Of a stretch of DNA of 48,279 nt, positions 28,675 to 36,717 are shown piece after piece. Both the position numbers and the translations under genes were made by a program. The stretch is from Acidobacterium sp. GTDB lineage: Bacteria; Acidobacteriota; Terriglobia; Terriglobales; Acidobacteriaceae. A model generated the notes under the pieces. That model saw only the letters and a list, made by a program, of their open reading frames with translations. It searched no databases and had not been told where the DNA came from. Location: contig PMSS01000069.1 in assembly GCA_003167515.1 (NCBI GenBank), positions 1 through 48,279 on the forward strand. The letters are read 5' to 3'. Within the stretch, counting starts at the first letter, position 1, and every line of letters starts with the position of its first letter.

Positions 28675-29595
28675 CTACTGCGGAACCACGCTCAGAGTCA
28701 TCTGCGAACCGCTCTCGAGGCTGACGTTTCTGCCGTGACCGGTCAGCATCGTCGCAGTCGACGAGCCCGCTGACCCGCCGATGCCGCCGTTCGCCGCGCC
28801 AACCGTTGCGTTCACGGTGTTGAAGGTCACGCCGTTCAGGTTTCCGACCGGCAATGCCTGCCCGGACGGCCCGGCGTTCAGCCCGGCCGTATTGTTCAGG
28901 GGCGTACCGTCCGCGGCCAGATGGCCGGCGCCATTCATAGCAGCGCCCGAAGGAACGTTGTTACCGAGGCCGCCAGCTGTCGTGCCCACCGTACCGGGGA
29001 CCGCGCCGGAGACGCCTCCCACTGATGCGTGGCCGCTGCCGCCGCTGCGCGCCATCGAATCGGCGCCCACGGGACTCATCGCGCTACTCGCCATCATGTC
29101 GTCGGAGCTGCTGGCCGCCATCGCCGCCGGCGCCGAAAGCGATTGCATCGTCGCGTGAACAGGCACCTCGCGCCCATCCTTCAGCACCGCATGATCGAAA
29201 GCAAATGCGAGGTGCGAATCATGAATGTCGTGGGATTTCGCCTGCACATCCGTCACGTGTCCGACCAGCTTCGATCCCTTCGGCAGCTTCGTGCCATCCG
29301 CCAGCCGCGCCTCACTCGTGGTTTTCGCGACTACCTGATCGCCGGCCTTCGCATCCTTCGTATCGATCTTCTTCGACAACTCAGCCGAAACATTCGTCGC
29401 CTGCGCTGCCGACGCGGGTGCCTGACCGGTCTGGGCTGCGGCGTATTCGCTCCCCGCAGCCGAAGTTTCGGCGCCACCGCTCTGCGCCGATCCCGCTGCG
29501 CTCGCCGCTCCGCTGGTCGCGGCCGATTGCGCACTGGCCGCCACAGTCATCGCCGCAACGGCAACCCATGTAGTAAACGCTGCTTTCATCTTCAT
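28675..29595 (-). CDS. Secreted Ala/Gly/Ser-rich protein
   Basis: Signal peptide MKMKAAFTTWVAVAAMTVAASAQ; low-complexity N- and C-terminal regions around KLPKGSKLVGHVTDVQAK. Confidence 0.7.
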   Translation of the reverse strand: MKMKAAFTTWVAVAAMTVAASAQSAATSGAASAAGSAQSGGAETSAAGSEYAAAQTGQAPASAAQATNVSAELSKKIDTKDAKAGDQVVAKTTSEARLADGTKLPKGSKLVGHVTDVQAKSHDIHDSHLAFAFDHAVLKDGREVPVHATMQSLSAPAAMAASSSDDMMASSAMSPVGADSMARSGGSGHASVGGVSGAVPGTVGTTAGGLGNNVPSGAAMNGAGHLAADGTPLNNTAGLNAGPSGQALPVGNLNGVTFNTVNATVGAANGGIGGSAGSSTATMLTGHGRNVSLESGSQMTLSVVPQ

Positions 29596-29886
29596 ACCCT
29601 CACCTGAAAATCGTTCGCGCCCGCGAAGGTCTCTGCGCAGGGCATTTGCCGCGATTCGATGCAGAATGCTCTTCTTCCGGTTGGAGTAGGCCAGCTTCCA
29701 CTTTCGGGGGATTACGGCAGGAACCACCGGCCAGTGCTTACCTGAACCGGGTCGGCAAACTGCAATGAAACTTGTGAAAGAGAAGATTCCCGAATCCGAC
29801 ATTGGAGGTATTCGGAGATTGGAGGTACACGGATCGGGCGCACAAACAAGTCCACTGTGGCCATACCTTCAATGAAGGCGGTCGTC

Positions 29887-30099
29887 CTAGTTAAACGGGA
29901 TCGAAACCGCAGGCCTACCGACAACTACCTTGTCGTTGCAGACGTGTTTCGCCTCCAGGCGCAGCCGATCCGCCGGAGTTTTGTAGGCTCCGATGGTGGT
30001 CATGCAGAAACGGCAAACCAGAAGGGTGGAAACGCTCGCCAACCGCACCGGGGGGAGCTGCGTTGGTATTACATGCGTCGTTTTTACGGATGGGTTCAT
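29887..30099 (-). CDS. Possible 70-aa small protein, no recognised family
   Basis: ATG preceded on the minus strand by GAGGAGAGAGCG (strong Shine-Dalgarno-like). Confidence 0.35.
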   Translation of the reverse strand: MNPSVKTTHVIPTQLPPVRLASVSTLLVCRFCMTTIGAYKTPADRLRLEAKHVCNDKVVVGRPAVSIPFN

Positions 30100-30417
30100 C
30101 GCTCTCTCCTCGACAGAGTCGCGACGTGCGGGCCCTGAACCTCGATTTGTAGCTCTTTCGAAATCATTATCTCACGCAATCGTCACACGCGCGGCGCAGG
30201 CTAGTGCCAAAATTATTACAAGGAATAGTTACTAACGGGTGTCTCTATGTCCACTCCTTGCCACAACTTCGCCAACGGTGCGCGGGAAATTCCCGAAATG
30301 GGATGCATTTCCGTTTTCCACAGTTGGCTCAAATCCCTCCACATCCCGCAGATTCTTAACTCTTCCCAATTCCGAACCGATAGGTGTTCCAGGGAGAAAC
30401 TTCCCCGCGGAGACTTC

Positions 30418-31476
30418 ATGCCTGCGAACACAATTACGGTGAGCACCAGCCCCGTGGTCCTCATCGGGTGCTCCAACCCCGGCTTAACCGATTTTCTGGC
30501 TGCTACCCTGGAGTCCTGGCACTATCAGATCGAAGTGGCGCACAACGGGACCGAAGCTCTCACGCGCATAGAAGGGGCCGAGCCGGCCTCGATCGCTCTG
30601 CTGGACATGGATTTGCCCGGCCCAGGGGCGGTCGAAATCGTGTGGGAAGTTCGGCGCCGCCACGAAGAGCGCCGGACCTGGATCATCCTGTTCGGCAGTC
30701 CGGCCGGCAAGGACCAGGCCGGCAAGGATCAGGCCGGGCCGGATAGAGCCCGGACCGATCGAGCCCGGGCCGATCAAGCCCGGGCCGCCCTCGACTGTGG
30801 TGGCGACGATTTCCTCCTGGTGACAGCCGACACGGCGGATCTGAGGGTCCGCATCCGGGTCGCCGAGCGGGTGCTGGCGTTGACCAGCCGGGTTCGGAAA
30901 CAGTCGGCCGAGCTCCGCTACCACGTCACCCACGATGGCCTCACCGGCCTCTGGAATCGTGAAGCGCTCATCAGCCTGATCTTTCAGGAAACCGACCGGG
31001 TGCAACGGATGAAAACAGCGCTGAGTCTGATGCTGCTCGACCTCGATGACTTTTCCCGCGTGAATCACGATTACGGGTACGAAACCGGCGACCGCGTCCT
31101 CATCGAGTTGGCGAACCGCTTCCGCCGGCAACAGCGGAGCTACGATCTCATCGGCCGTTGTGGCGAGGATGAGTTTCTTCTCGCCCTGCCCGGGTGCAAC
31201 CTCGAAAGCGCAACCTTACTCGCCGATCGCATCCGCACGTCGATCCTCGCGCGGCCCTTCGCCCTCGATCACGACGCAACGACTCTGACCGCCAGCTTTG
31301 GTGTTGCGATCAGCCGCGGGCGTTCCCCGCTCGTGGTCCTGCGCGAAGCCGAGCGCGCCCTCGCAGAGGCGAAGCTTGCGGGCAAAAACTGCGTGCGCGG
31401 CGCCGTGCCGGGGGCGCTTTTGTCCGAACCGCTGCTCGCCCTTGACGGATCATCCTCCGAGCCAGGGGCGGACTAG
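30418..31476 (+). CDS. Response-regulator receiver plus GGDEF domain protein
   Basis: REC-like VVLIGCSNPGLTDFLAATLESW...IALLDMDLPGPG; GGDEF domain HDGLTGLWNREALISLI...LLDLDDFSRVNHDYGYETGDRVLIELANRF...GRCGEDEFLLALPG. Confidence 0.85.
   Translation: MPANTITVSTSPVVLIGCSNPGLTDFLAATLESWHYQIEVAHNGTEALTRIEGAEPASIALLDMDLPGPGAVEIVWEVRRRHEERRTWIILFGSPAGKDQAGKDQAGPDRARTDRARADQARAALDCGGDDFLLVTADTADLRVRIRVAERVLALTSRVRKQSAELRYHVTHDGLTGLWNREALISLIFQETDRVQRMKTALSLMLLDLDDFSRVNHDYGYETGDRVLIELANRFRRQQRSYDLIGRCGEDEFLLALPGCNLESATLLADRIRTSILARPFALDHDATTLTASFGVAISRGRSPLVVLREAERALAEAKLAGKNCVRGAVPGALLSEPLLALDGSSSEPGAD
30706..30780 (+). repeat. Five degenerate 15-bp in-frame tandem repeats
   Basis: Units encode GKDQA, GKDQA, GPDRA, RTDRA, RADQA. 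Confidence 0.85.
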
Positions 31477-31671
31477 CAACCATCCTCGCGAATCGTTGAA
31501 AGATGTGGCCGTCGCAGCGAAAGAAGAGCCAACCAGTCCGGCTGAAAATGATCCTGTCCCTTAACGTTCGCGCCGGGCGTTGAGCCGAGGCTCAATAATA
31601 ATGTCCACCAAACCCGCTATTTTCGCGCCTCCCTGTAAACTTGCACCGTGAAATCCCGTCTATCTGGTCGC

Positions 31672-32289
31672 ATGGAAGAGATTGCCACCACCCGGGCGAG
31701 CATGCTCTCCGGGGGCTCCGGCGCCGGCAACGAGCTCGCCATTGAAAAACGGGAGCAGGCCATGCTGGAGCTCGCCGACTTCGACGAAGTCGTGCGTGTC
31801 TACCGGCCGCGCATCCTGCGCTTTCTGCTCTCTTCGCTGACGGATCGCGATGCCGCCGAGTCGCTCACCCAGGAATGCTTTATGAAAGCCTGGAGCGCAC
31901 GGCATCAGTTCCGCGGCGACTCGAGCCTGAGCACCTGGCTGACGCGCATCGCCGTCAACCTGATGCGCGACCACCTGCGCAGCCGCAGTCTGCGCTTCTG
32001 GCAAAAGACGCGCGGCACGTCGCTCGATGTGATGGACATCAGCGACTGGGTGCCTGACGGCCGCGGTACGCCGGAGAGTTTGGCCGTCGCCCGCGACCGC
32101 GTTGCCGCGGTCTGGGAAGCGGTAAGGGATTTGTCCGCGCAGCAGCGCACTGTATTCGTGCTGCGCTTTGTCGAGGAACTGGAGCTGGATGAGATTGCAG
32201 TCACCATCGGGATGAACCTCAGTACGGTGAAATCTCACCTGTATCGGGCGCTTGCCATCATTCGCGAGCGTATGGGAGGAGCGAAATGA
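31672..32289 (+). CDS. ECF-type RNA polymerase sigma factor
   Basis: RFLLSSLTDRDAAESLTQECFMKAW; LSAQQRTVFVLRFVEELELDEIAVTIGMNLSTVKSHLYRAL. Start may be 31648. Confidence 0.92.
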   Translation: MEEIATTRASMLSGGSGAGNELAIEKREQAMLELADFDEVVRVYRPRILRFLLSSLTDRDAAESLTQECFMKAWSARHQFRGDSSLSTWLTRIAVNLMRDHLRSRSLRFWQKTRGTSLDVMDISDWVPDGRGTPESLAVARDRVAAVWEAVRDLSAQQRTVFVLRFVEELELDEIAVTIGMNLSTVKSHLYRALAIIRERMGGAK

Positions 32290-32771
32290 AATTCCGCAGA
32301 GACGCTGTCGCAGACAACACGGCCAATGAGACGCGGGAAGAAGTCCGCGAAATCGCGGAGGCGCTGAGCCTCTATCGCTCGGCCATGCAGCACATTGCGG
32401 AACGCGAAGCCGCGCGTCCCCTTACTCCCGGACTCGCTCAGACGATCGCCGATCGCCGTCCCGCCAGGACCATCCCCTTCGGCCTGCTTCTGGCGCCCGC
32501 GCTTACGGCCGCAGTCGTCGCCGCTGTGCTGGTGCCGGTTTACGGCCACTTCCATCACCAACATGGTGCACCGCCCGCGCCGATCGTGATCGCTGCGCAG
32601 CAGAATCCCAACGATACCCACGCCGCGGTGGACGACACCGCGCTGATGAACCAGATCGACAGCGAAGTGTCTGAGGATGTGCCGGACGCGCTGCGGCCAC
32701 TCGCCGATCTGAGCGACCAAACCACGACCACCAGTGCTGTTTCGGAGAAGAATAATGCCACACAGGAATAG
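32286..32771 (+). CDS. Putative membrane-anchored anti-sigma factor-like protein
   Basis: 161 aa, cytoplasmic N-terminus, single TM (FGLLLAPALTAAVVAAVLVPVYG), ATGA overlap with the sigma gene. Confidence 0.6.
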   Translation: MKFRRDAVADNTANETREEVREIAEALSLYRSAMQHIAEREAARPLTPGLAQTIADRRPARTIPFGLLLAPALTAAVVAAVLVPVYGHFHHQHGAPPAPIVIAAQQNPNDTHAAVDDTALMNQIDSEVSEDVPDALRPLADLSDQTTTTSAVSEKNNATQE

Positions 32772-33462
32772 GTTTCTGGCTGTCACATTGTTTTGTTTGA
32801 TTGCTTCAGGGCTGGCCTTCGCCCAGGGCTTCGATGGACCCTTGTCTGGCGGGGGAGGACCGGATCCGGGACAAGGCCCCGGTGAGGGACCAGGACAGGG
32901 ACCCGGCAGGGGCGGCTTCGGGGCGCCTCCCATGGAGCGCGCCTTCCACGACGGTCACTTCGGCCGCTGGTGGAACGATCCTCAGATGGCGCAGCAGCTC
33001 GGCCTCACCGATCAGCAGAAGAAGCAGATGGACGACATCTTTCTGCAGCACCGGTTGAAGCTCATCGACCTCAACGCCAACCTGGAGAAGCAGGAGACAC
33101 TGCTGCATCCGCTGATCGAAGCCGACCAGCCGGACGAGGCGAAGATTCTCTCGCAGATCGACGCCGTCGCTCAGGCCCGCGCCGACCTCGAGAAAGCCAA
33201 CGCGCGGATGCTGTTCGATATTCGCAAGGCGCTGACGCCGGATCAATGGCAGAAGCTGAAGGCGATGCGGGAAGAGCATCGGCCGGGCAAGATGATGCGC
33301 GACGGGCGCGGCGGCCCTGGCGGTCCCGGGGGCTCCGGTGGGCCAGATGGTCAGAACCGGTGGCGGAAGCAACGTCAGGGACCTCCGCCGGATGGCTCAG
33401 CGCCCACGCCTCCGCCCACTCCTCAGGGTCAGGCTCCGGCTCCTCCATCGTCGGACGATTAA
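32755..33462 (+). CDS. Spy/CpxP-like periplasmic protein with Gly/Pro-rich flanks
   Basis: Signal peptide; LGLTDQQKKQMDDIFLQHRLKLIDLNANLEKQE; LTPDQWQKLKAMR. Confidence 0.78.
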   Translation: MPHRNRFLAVTLFCLIASGLAFAQGFDGPLSGGGGPDPGQGPGEGPGQGPGRGGFGAPPMERAFHDGHFGRWWNDPQMAQQLGLTDQQKKQMDDIFLQHRLKLIDLNANLEKQETLLHPLIEADQPDEAKILSQIDAVAQARADLEKANARMLFDIRKALTPDQWQKLKAMREEHRPGKMMRDGRGGPGGPGGSGGPDGQNRWRKQRQGPPPDGSAPTPPPTPQGQAPAPPSSDD

Positions 33463-33483
33463 TCCCTGGGCAGAACCAACCAA

Positions 33484-33510
33484 GGGGCGGCGCAAAGCCG
33501 CTCCTTTTTT
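33484..33510 (+). terminator. Rho-independent terminator after the Spy-like gene
   Basis: GGGGCGGC-GCAAA-GCCGCTCC-TTTTTT. Confidence 0.88.
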
Positions 33511-33590
33511 CTGCCAAAAGTCAAGGTCTCGGGCTCCGAATTGCAGCACGAAAGTCCTGTCCTATTTTCATTCTGTTCATGCTCCGTCAA

Positions 33591-33619
33591 TTGACATGCC
33601 CATAGTGCGGCACTATAGT
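33591..33619 (+). promoter_or_regulatory. Consensus-like sigma70 promoter upstream of rpsA
   Basis: TTGACA - 17 bp - TATAGT, about 310 nt upstream of the rpsA ATG. Confidence 0.7.
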
Positions 33620-33936
33620 TTTTACAGGGGGTTTGCGCGCTCGGGATTCATGGCGCTGACCTTCCGATCACCACTCCTGTTCATTCCTGCCCCGCGGATG
33701 TTCCAGTCTGGAGATAGATGTTGCGATCCCACGCGCACCGTCTCCGACGGCTTGCTCCGCCTGGGCTGGAACGATCAGTTGAGGCGATCCCCGAACTTCG
33801 CCGAGAACCGCGCCGGGTTCCACCCCCGCCGCTAACGGCGAAGAAAACTGCAGCAGAGATCCGGCCACGCCGTTGAGCCAGGTTTCGCGCTGCGGGGCGG
33901 AATCCGGGAGCCGCCGCCTCAATCCCGGAGCTGTCT

Positions 33937-35847
33937 ATGGCACACGTCCTCAATCCTGAACAAACCGAGAGCACCCCTCTGAACACCGAACTGGAAACCC
34001 CAACGCTGGAAGCACCGCCGGAACAGTCCGAGCCGTCGGCTGAAACCACCTCTAACCCCGAAGCCTCCTACGAGACGACGAACCACGAAGCGCCGGCCGC
34101 AACACTGGCTGAAGTGCATGCTGTCGAGGAATCGCCCGAGCCGCATCACGACGAGCCCGACCTCAGCATGGAAGACTTCGCCTCCGCGCTCGAGTCCTTC
34201 GACCGCGAACAGGCTGCTGAAGCTGCTGCTCAGGCCTTCGACGATTCCGCGATTGTCACCGGTACGGTCATCAAGCTGACGGACAAGCACGTGGTTGTCG
34301 ACGTGGGCATGAAGTCCGAAGGGCTTATCCCCCTCGAGCAGGTTCTGGACCACACGGGCCAGCCGAAGCTGAAGCCCGGCGACAGTGTCGATGTCGTGAT
34401 CGAGCGCGAGGAGCCCGAAGGCGGCTACCTGCTCGGCTACGAAAAGGCTCAGCGGCTCCGCGTGTGGGATACGGTCGAGAAGGCGCACAACGAGAAGACT
34501 CCGATCACGGGTATCGTGGTGGGCCGCGTCAAGGGCGGCCTCACGGTTGACATCGGCATCAAGGCATTCCTGCCCGGCTCGCAGCTCGAACTGCGTCCGG
34601 TGCGCAATCTTGACGCATATATCGGCCAACCCATTCAGGTCCGCGTCATCAAGCTGAACAAGAAGCGCGGCAACGTGGTCGTTTCGCGTAAGGAGATTCT
34701 CGAGGAAGAGCAGACGGAGCGGCGCTCCCATACCCTCGAGCACCTCGAAGAGGGCGCGATCCTCACCGGCACTGTCAAGAACCTCACCGACTACGGCGCT
34801 TTCGTCGATCTCGGTGGCATTGATGGCCTCCTCCATATCACCGATATGTCATGGGGCCGGCTCACCCATCCCCGCGACCTCGTCAATGTGGGCGATGAGA
34901 TCCAGGTCAAGGTTCTCAAGTTCGATAAAGAGAAGCAGCGCGTTTCGCTCGGCTTCAAACAGCTCACGCCCGATCCCTGGCTCGACGCCGCAGAGCGCTA
35001 TCCCATCGGCGCGCGCGTTCACGGCCGCGTGCTCAGCGTGACCGACTACGGCGCTTTTGTGGAGCTGGAGCAGGGCATCGAAGGTCTCGTACACGTCTCC
35101 GAAATGACGTGGTCGAAGCGCATGAAGCATCCGTCGAAGCTGGTTAAGCCCGGCGACGATGTCGAGACGGTCATTCTCGCCGTCAACCCCGCCGACCGGC
35201 GCATTTCGCTCGGCATGAAGCAGCTCCTCGAAAATCCCTGGGAGCATTTGGGCGACAAATACCCGACTGGCGCAACCGTGGAAGGCCGCGTTCGCAACCT
35301 GACCGACTTCGGCGCCTTCATCGAAATTGAAGATGGTATCGACGGCTTGGTGCATGTCAGCAATTTGAGCTGGACCAAGCGCGTGAAGCATCCCTCCGAA
35401 GTCCTGAAGAAGGGGGAGAAAGTCCGCGCTGTGGTGCTCGGGGTTGAGCCGGAGAATCGCCGGCTGTCGCTCGGCATCAAGCAGCTGCAGCCCGATGTCT
35501 GGGAGACGTTCTTCGCGCAGCATCGCGTGGGCGACGTGGTCAAGGGCAAAGTGCTCCGGACCGCGCAGTTCGGCGCTTTCGTCGAAATAGCCGAGGGGGT
35601 GGAAGGCCTGTGCCACGTCTCCGAAGCCACCGACGGGCATGGCGCGCCGATCAAGCTCGAACAGGGAAGCGAGCACGAGTTCAAGATCATCCGCTTGAAC
35701 CCGGAAGAGAAGAAGGTCGCGCTCAGCATCCGTGCCGTTAGCGGCGAAGAAGCCAGCCGCGCCGACGTGGAAGCCTACAAACAGCCGGTCGTCTCCAGCT
35801 CAACCACCACGCTCGGCGACCTGGTCCACTGGAAGCGCGAGAAGTAA
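33937..35847 (+). CDS. rpsA: 30S ribosomal protein S1
   Basis: Tandem S1/OB repeats (GTVKNLTDYGAFVDLGGIDGLLHITDMSW, GRVLSVTDYGAFVELEQGIEGLVHVSEMTW, GRVRNLTDFGAFIEIEDGIDGLVHVSNLSW). Confidence 0.95.
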   Translation: MAHVLNPEQTESTPLNTELETPTLEAPPEQSEPSAETTSNPEASYETTNHEAPAATLAEVHAVEESPEPHHDEPDLSMEDFASALESFDREQAAEAAAQAFDDSAIVTGTVIKLTDKHVVVDVGMKSEGLIPLEQVLDHTGQPKLKPGDSVDVVIEREEPEGGYLLGYEKAQRLRVWDTVEKAHNEKTPITGIVVGRVKGGLTVDIGIKAFLPGSQLELRPVRNLDAYIGQPIQVRVIKLNKKRGNVVVSRKEILEEEQTERRSHTLEHLEEGAILTGTVKNLTDYGAFVDLGGIDGLLHITDMSWGRLTHPRDLVNVGDEIQVKVLKFDKEKQRVSLGFKQLTPDPWLDAAERYPIGARVHGRVLSVTDYGAFVELEQGIEGLVHVSEMTWSKRMKHPSKLVKPGDDVETVILAVNPADRRISLGMKQLLENPWEHLGDKYPTGATVEGRVRNLTDFGAFIEIEDGIDGLVHVSNLSWTKRVKHPSEVLKKGEKVRAVVLGVEPENRRLSLGIKQLQPDVWETFFAQHRVGDVVKGKVLRTAQFGAFVEIAEGVEGLCHVSEATDGHGAPIKLEQGSEHEFKIIRLNPEEKKVALSIRAVSGEEASRADVEAYKQPVVSSSTTTLGDLVHWKREK

Positions 35848-35872
35848 CCGCTCCAGCTTCGCGTCAAACGGG

Positions 35873-35905
35873 AACGCCACCCTTCCGGGTGGCGTTTCGC
35901 TTTTG
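35873..35905 (+). terminator. Rho-independent terminator after rpsA
   Basis: AACGCCACCC-TTCC-GGGTGGCGTT followed by TCGCTTTT. Confidence 0.85.
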
Positions 35906-35928
35906 CGGATCAGATCCGTGGTGCGTTT

Positions 35929-36330
35929 TCACTTAAAGTGCAGATCGATGTACACCTGCTTGCGCGAATCGAACGAACTGACCTCTTTGGTTGGGCTCTT
36001 CTTCCCCTTGTACGCCGCCCACAGCGTGTAATCCGTGTCCGCGGAGAGCGCTGCGAATCGGTAGGTTCCGTCGCTCGCCGAAATAAACGTCTTCACGTCG
36101 TTGTTCCGCGAGTTCTGCAAATAGACGATCGCTCCCTGGATCGTTGCATCTTTGCCGTCGTAGACCTTGCCCTGCAGATTCTTCAGCCCATAATCCTGCG
36201 CGCGCCCCATGGACACGAGCGCAGCCATCAGCGTCAGAAGCACAGCCCAACAACCCAGACTCCAAGCCAGGCGCGTCGCAGACATCGCAGACATCGAAAG
36301 TCCCCAACAAACTTGCCGGTTATCCCTCAT
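35929..36330 (-). CDS. Secreted carboxypeptidase-regulatory-like domain protein
   Basis: NLQGKVYDGKDATIQGAIVYLQNSRNNDVKTFISASDGTYRFAALSADTDYTLWA. Confidence 0.72.
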   Translation of the reverse strand: MRDNRQVCWGLSMSAMSATRLAWSLGCWAVLLTLMAALVSMGRAQDYGLKNLQGKVYDGKDATIQGAIVYLQNSRNNDVKTFISASDGTYRFAALSADTDYTLWAAYKGKKSPTKEVSSFDSRKQVYIDLHFK

Positions 36331-36512
36331 TCTTCTTCCTCTTCTGTCGGCTCTTCCTCGTCTTCATAGCCCTCTTCTACCTTGGACAATTCCAACGGAT
36401 CGGTGGCCACCACCTCATACTCCGTCCCGCACTCGTCGCAGACGATGATGTCCCCTTCCTCCACTTCTTCTTCATCGAAGTCGAGAGCGGTTTCGCATTC
36501 AGGGCAAATCAT
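36327..36512 (-). CDS. LysW-like zinc-ribbon acidic protein
   Basis: MICPECETALDFDEEEVEEGDIIVCDECGTEYEVVATDPLELSKVEEG, two CxxC pairs, Glu-rich C-terminus EEEPTEEEEE. Confidence 0.72.
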   Translation of the reverse strand: MICPECETALDFDEEEVEEGDIIVCDECGTEYEVVATDPLELSKVEEGYEDEEEPTEEEEE

Positions 36513-36717
36513 GAATCCCTCCACCAGGAGAAATGAATTCCAGGTCAATCACAATGACGTTGCTTGTCTGAAAAATGTTGGCGGCAGTTTTCCTCGAATG
36601 CCCCGTCACTATCCTGCTGCCCGGTTGGTTTGCTGGTGCCTCCGCTAGTTTTGAGGAGAATCGCCCCGCACGTCAAGCGTGCGCTCGAATCCCCGCCTGG
36701 GGCATACTCGATTAGAC

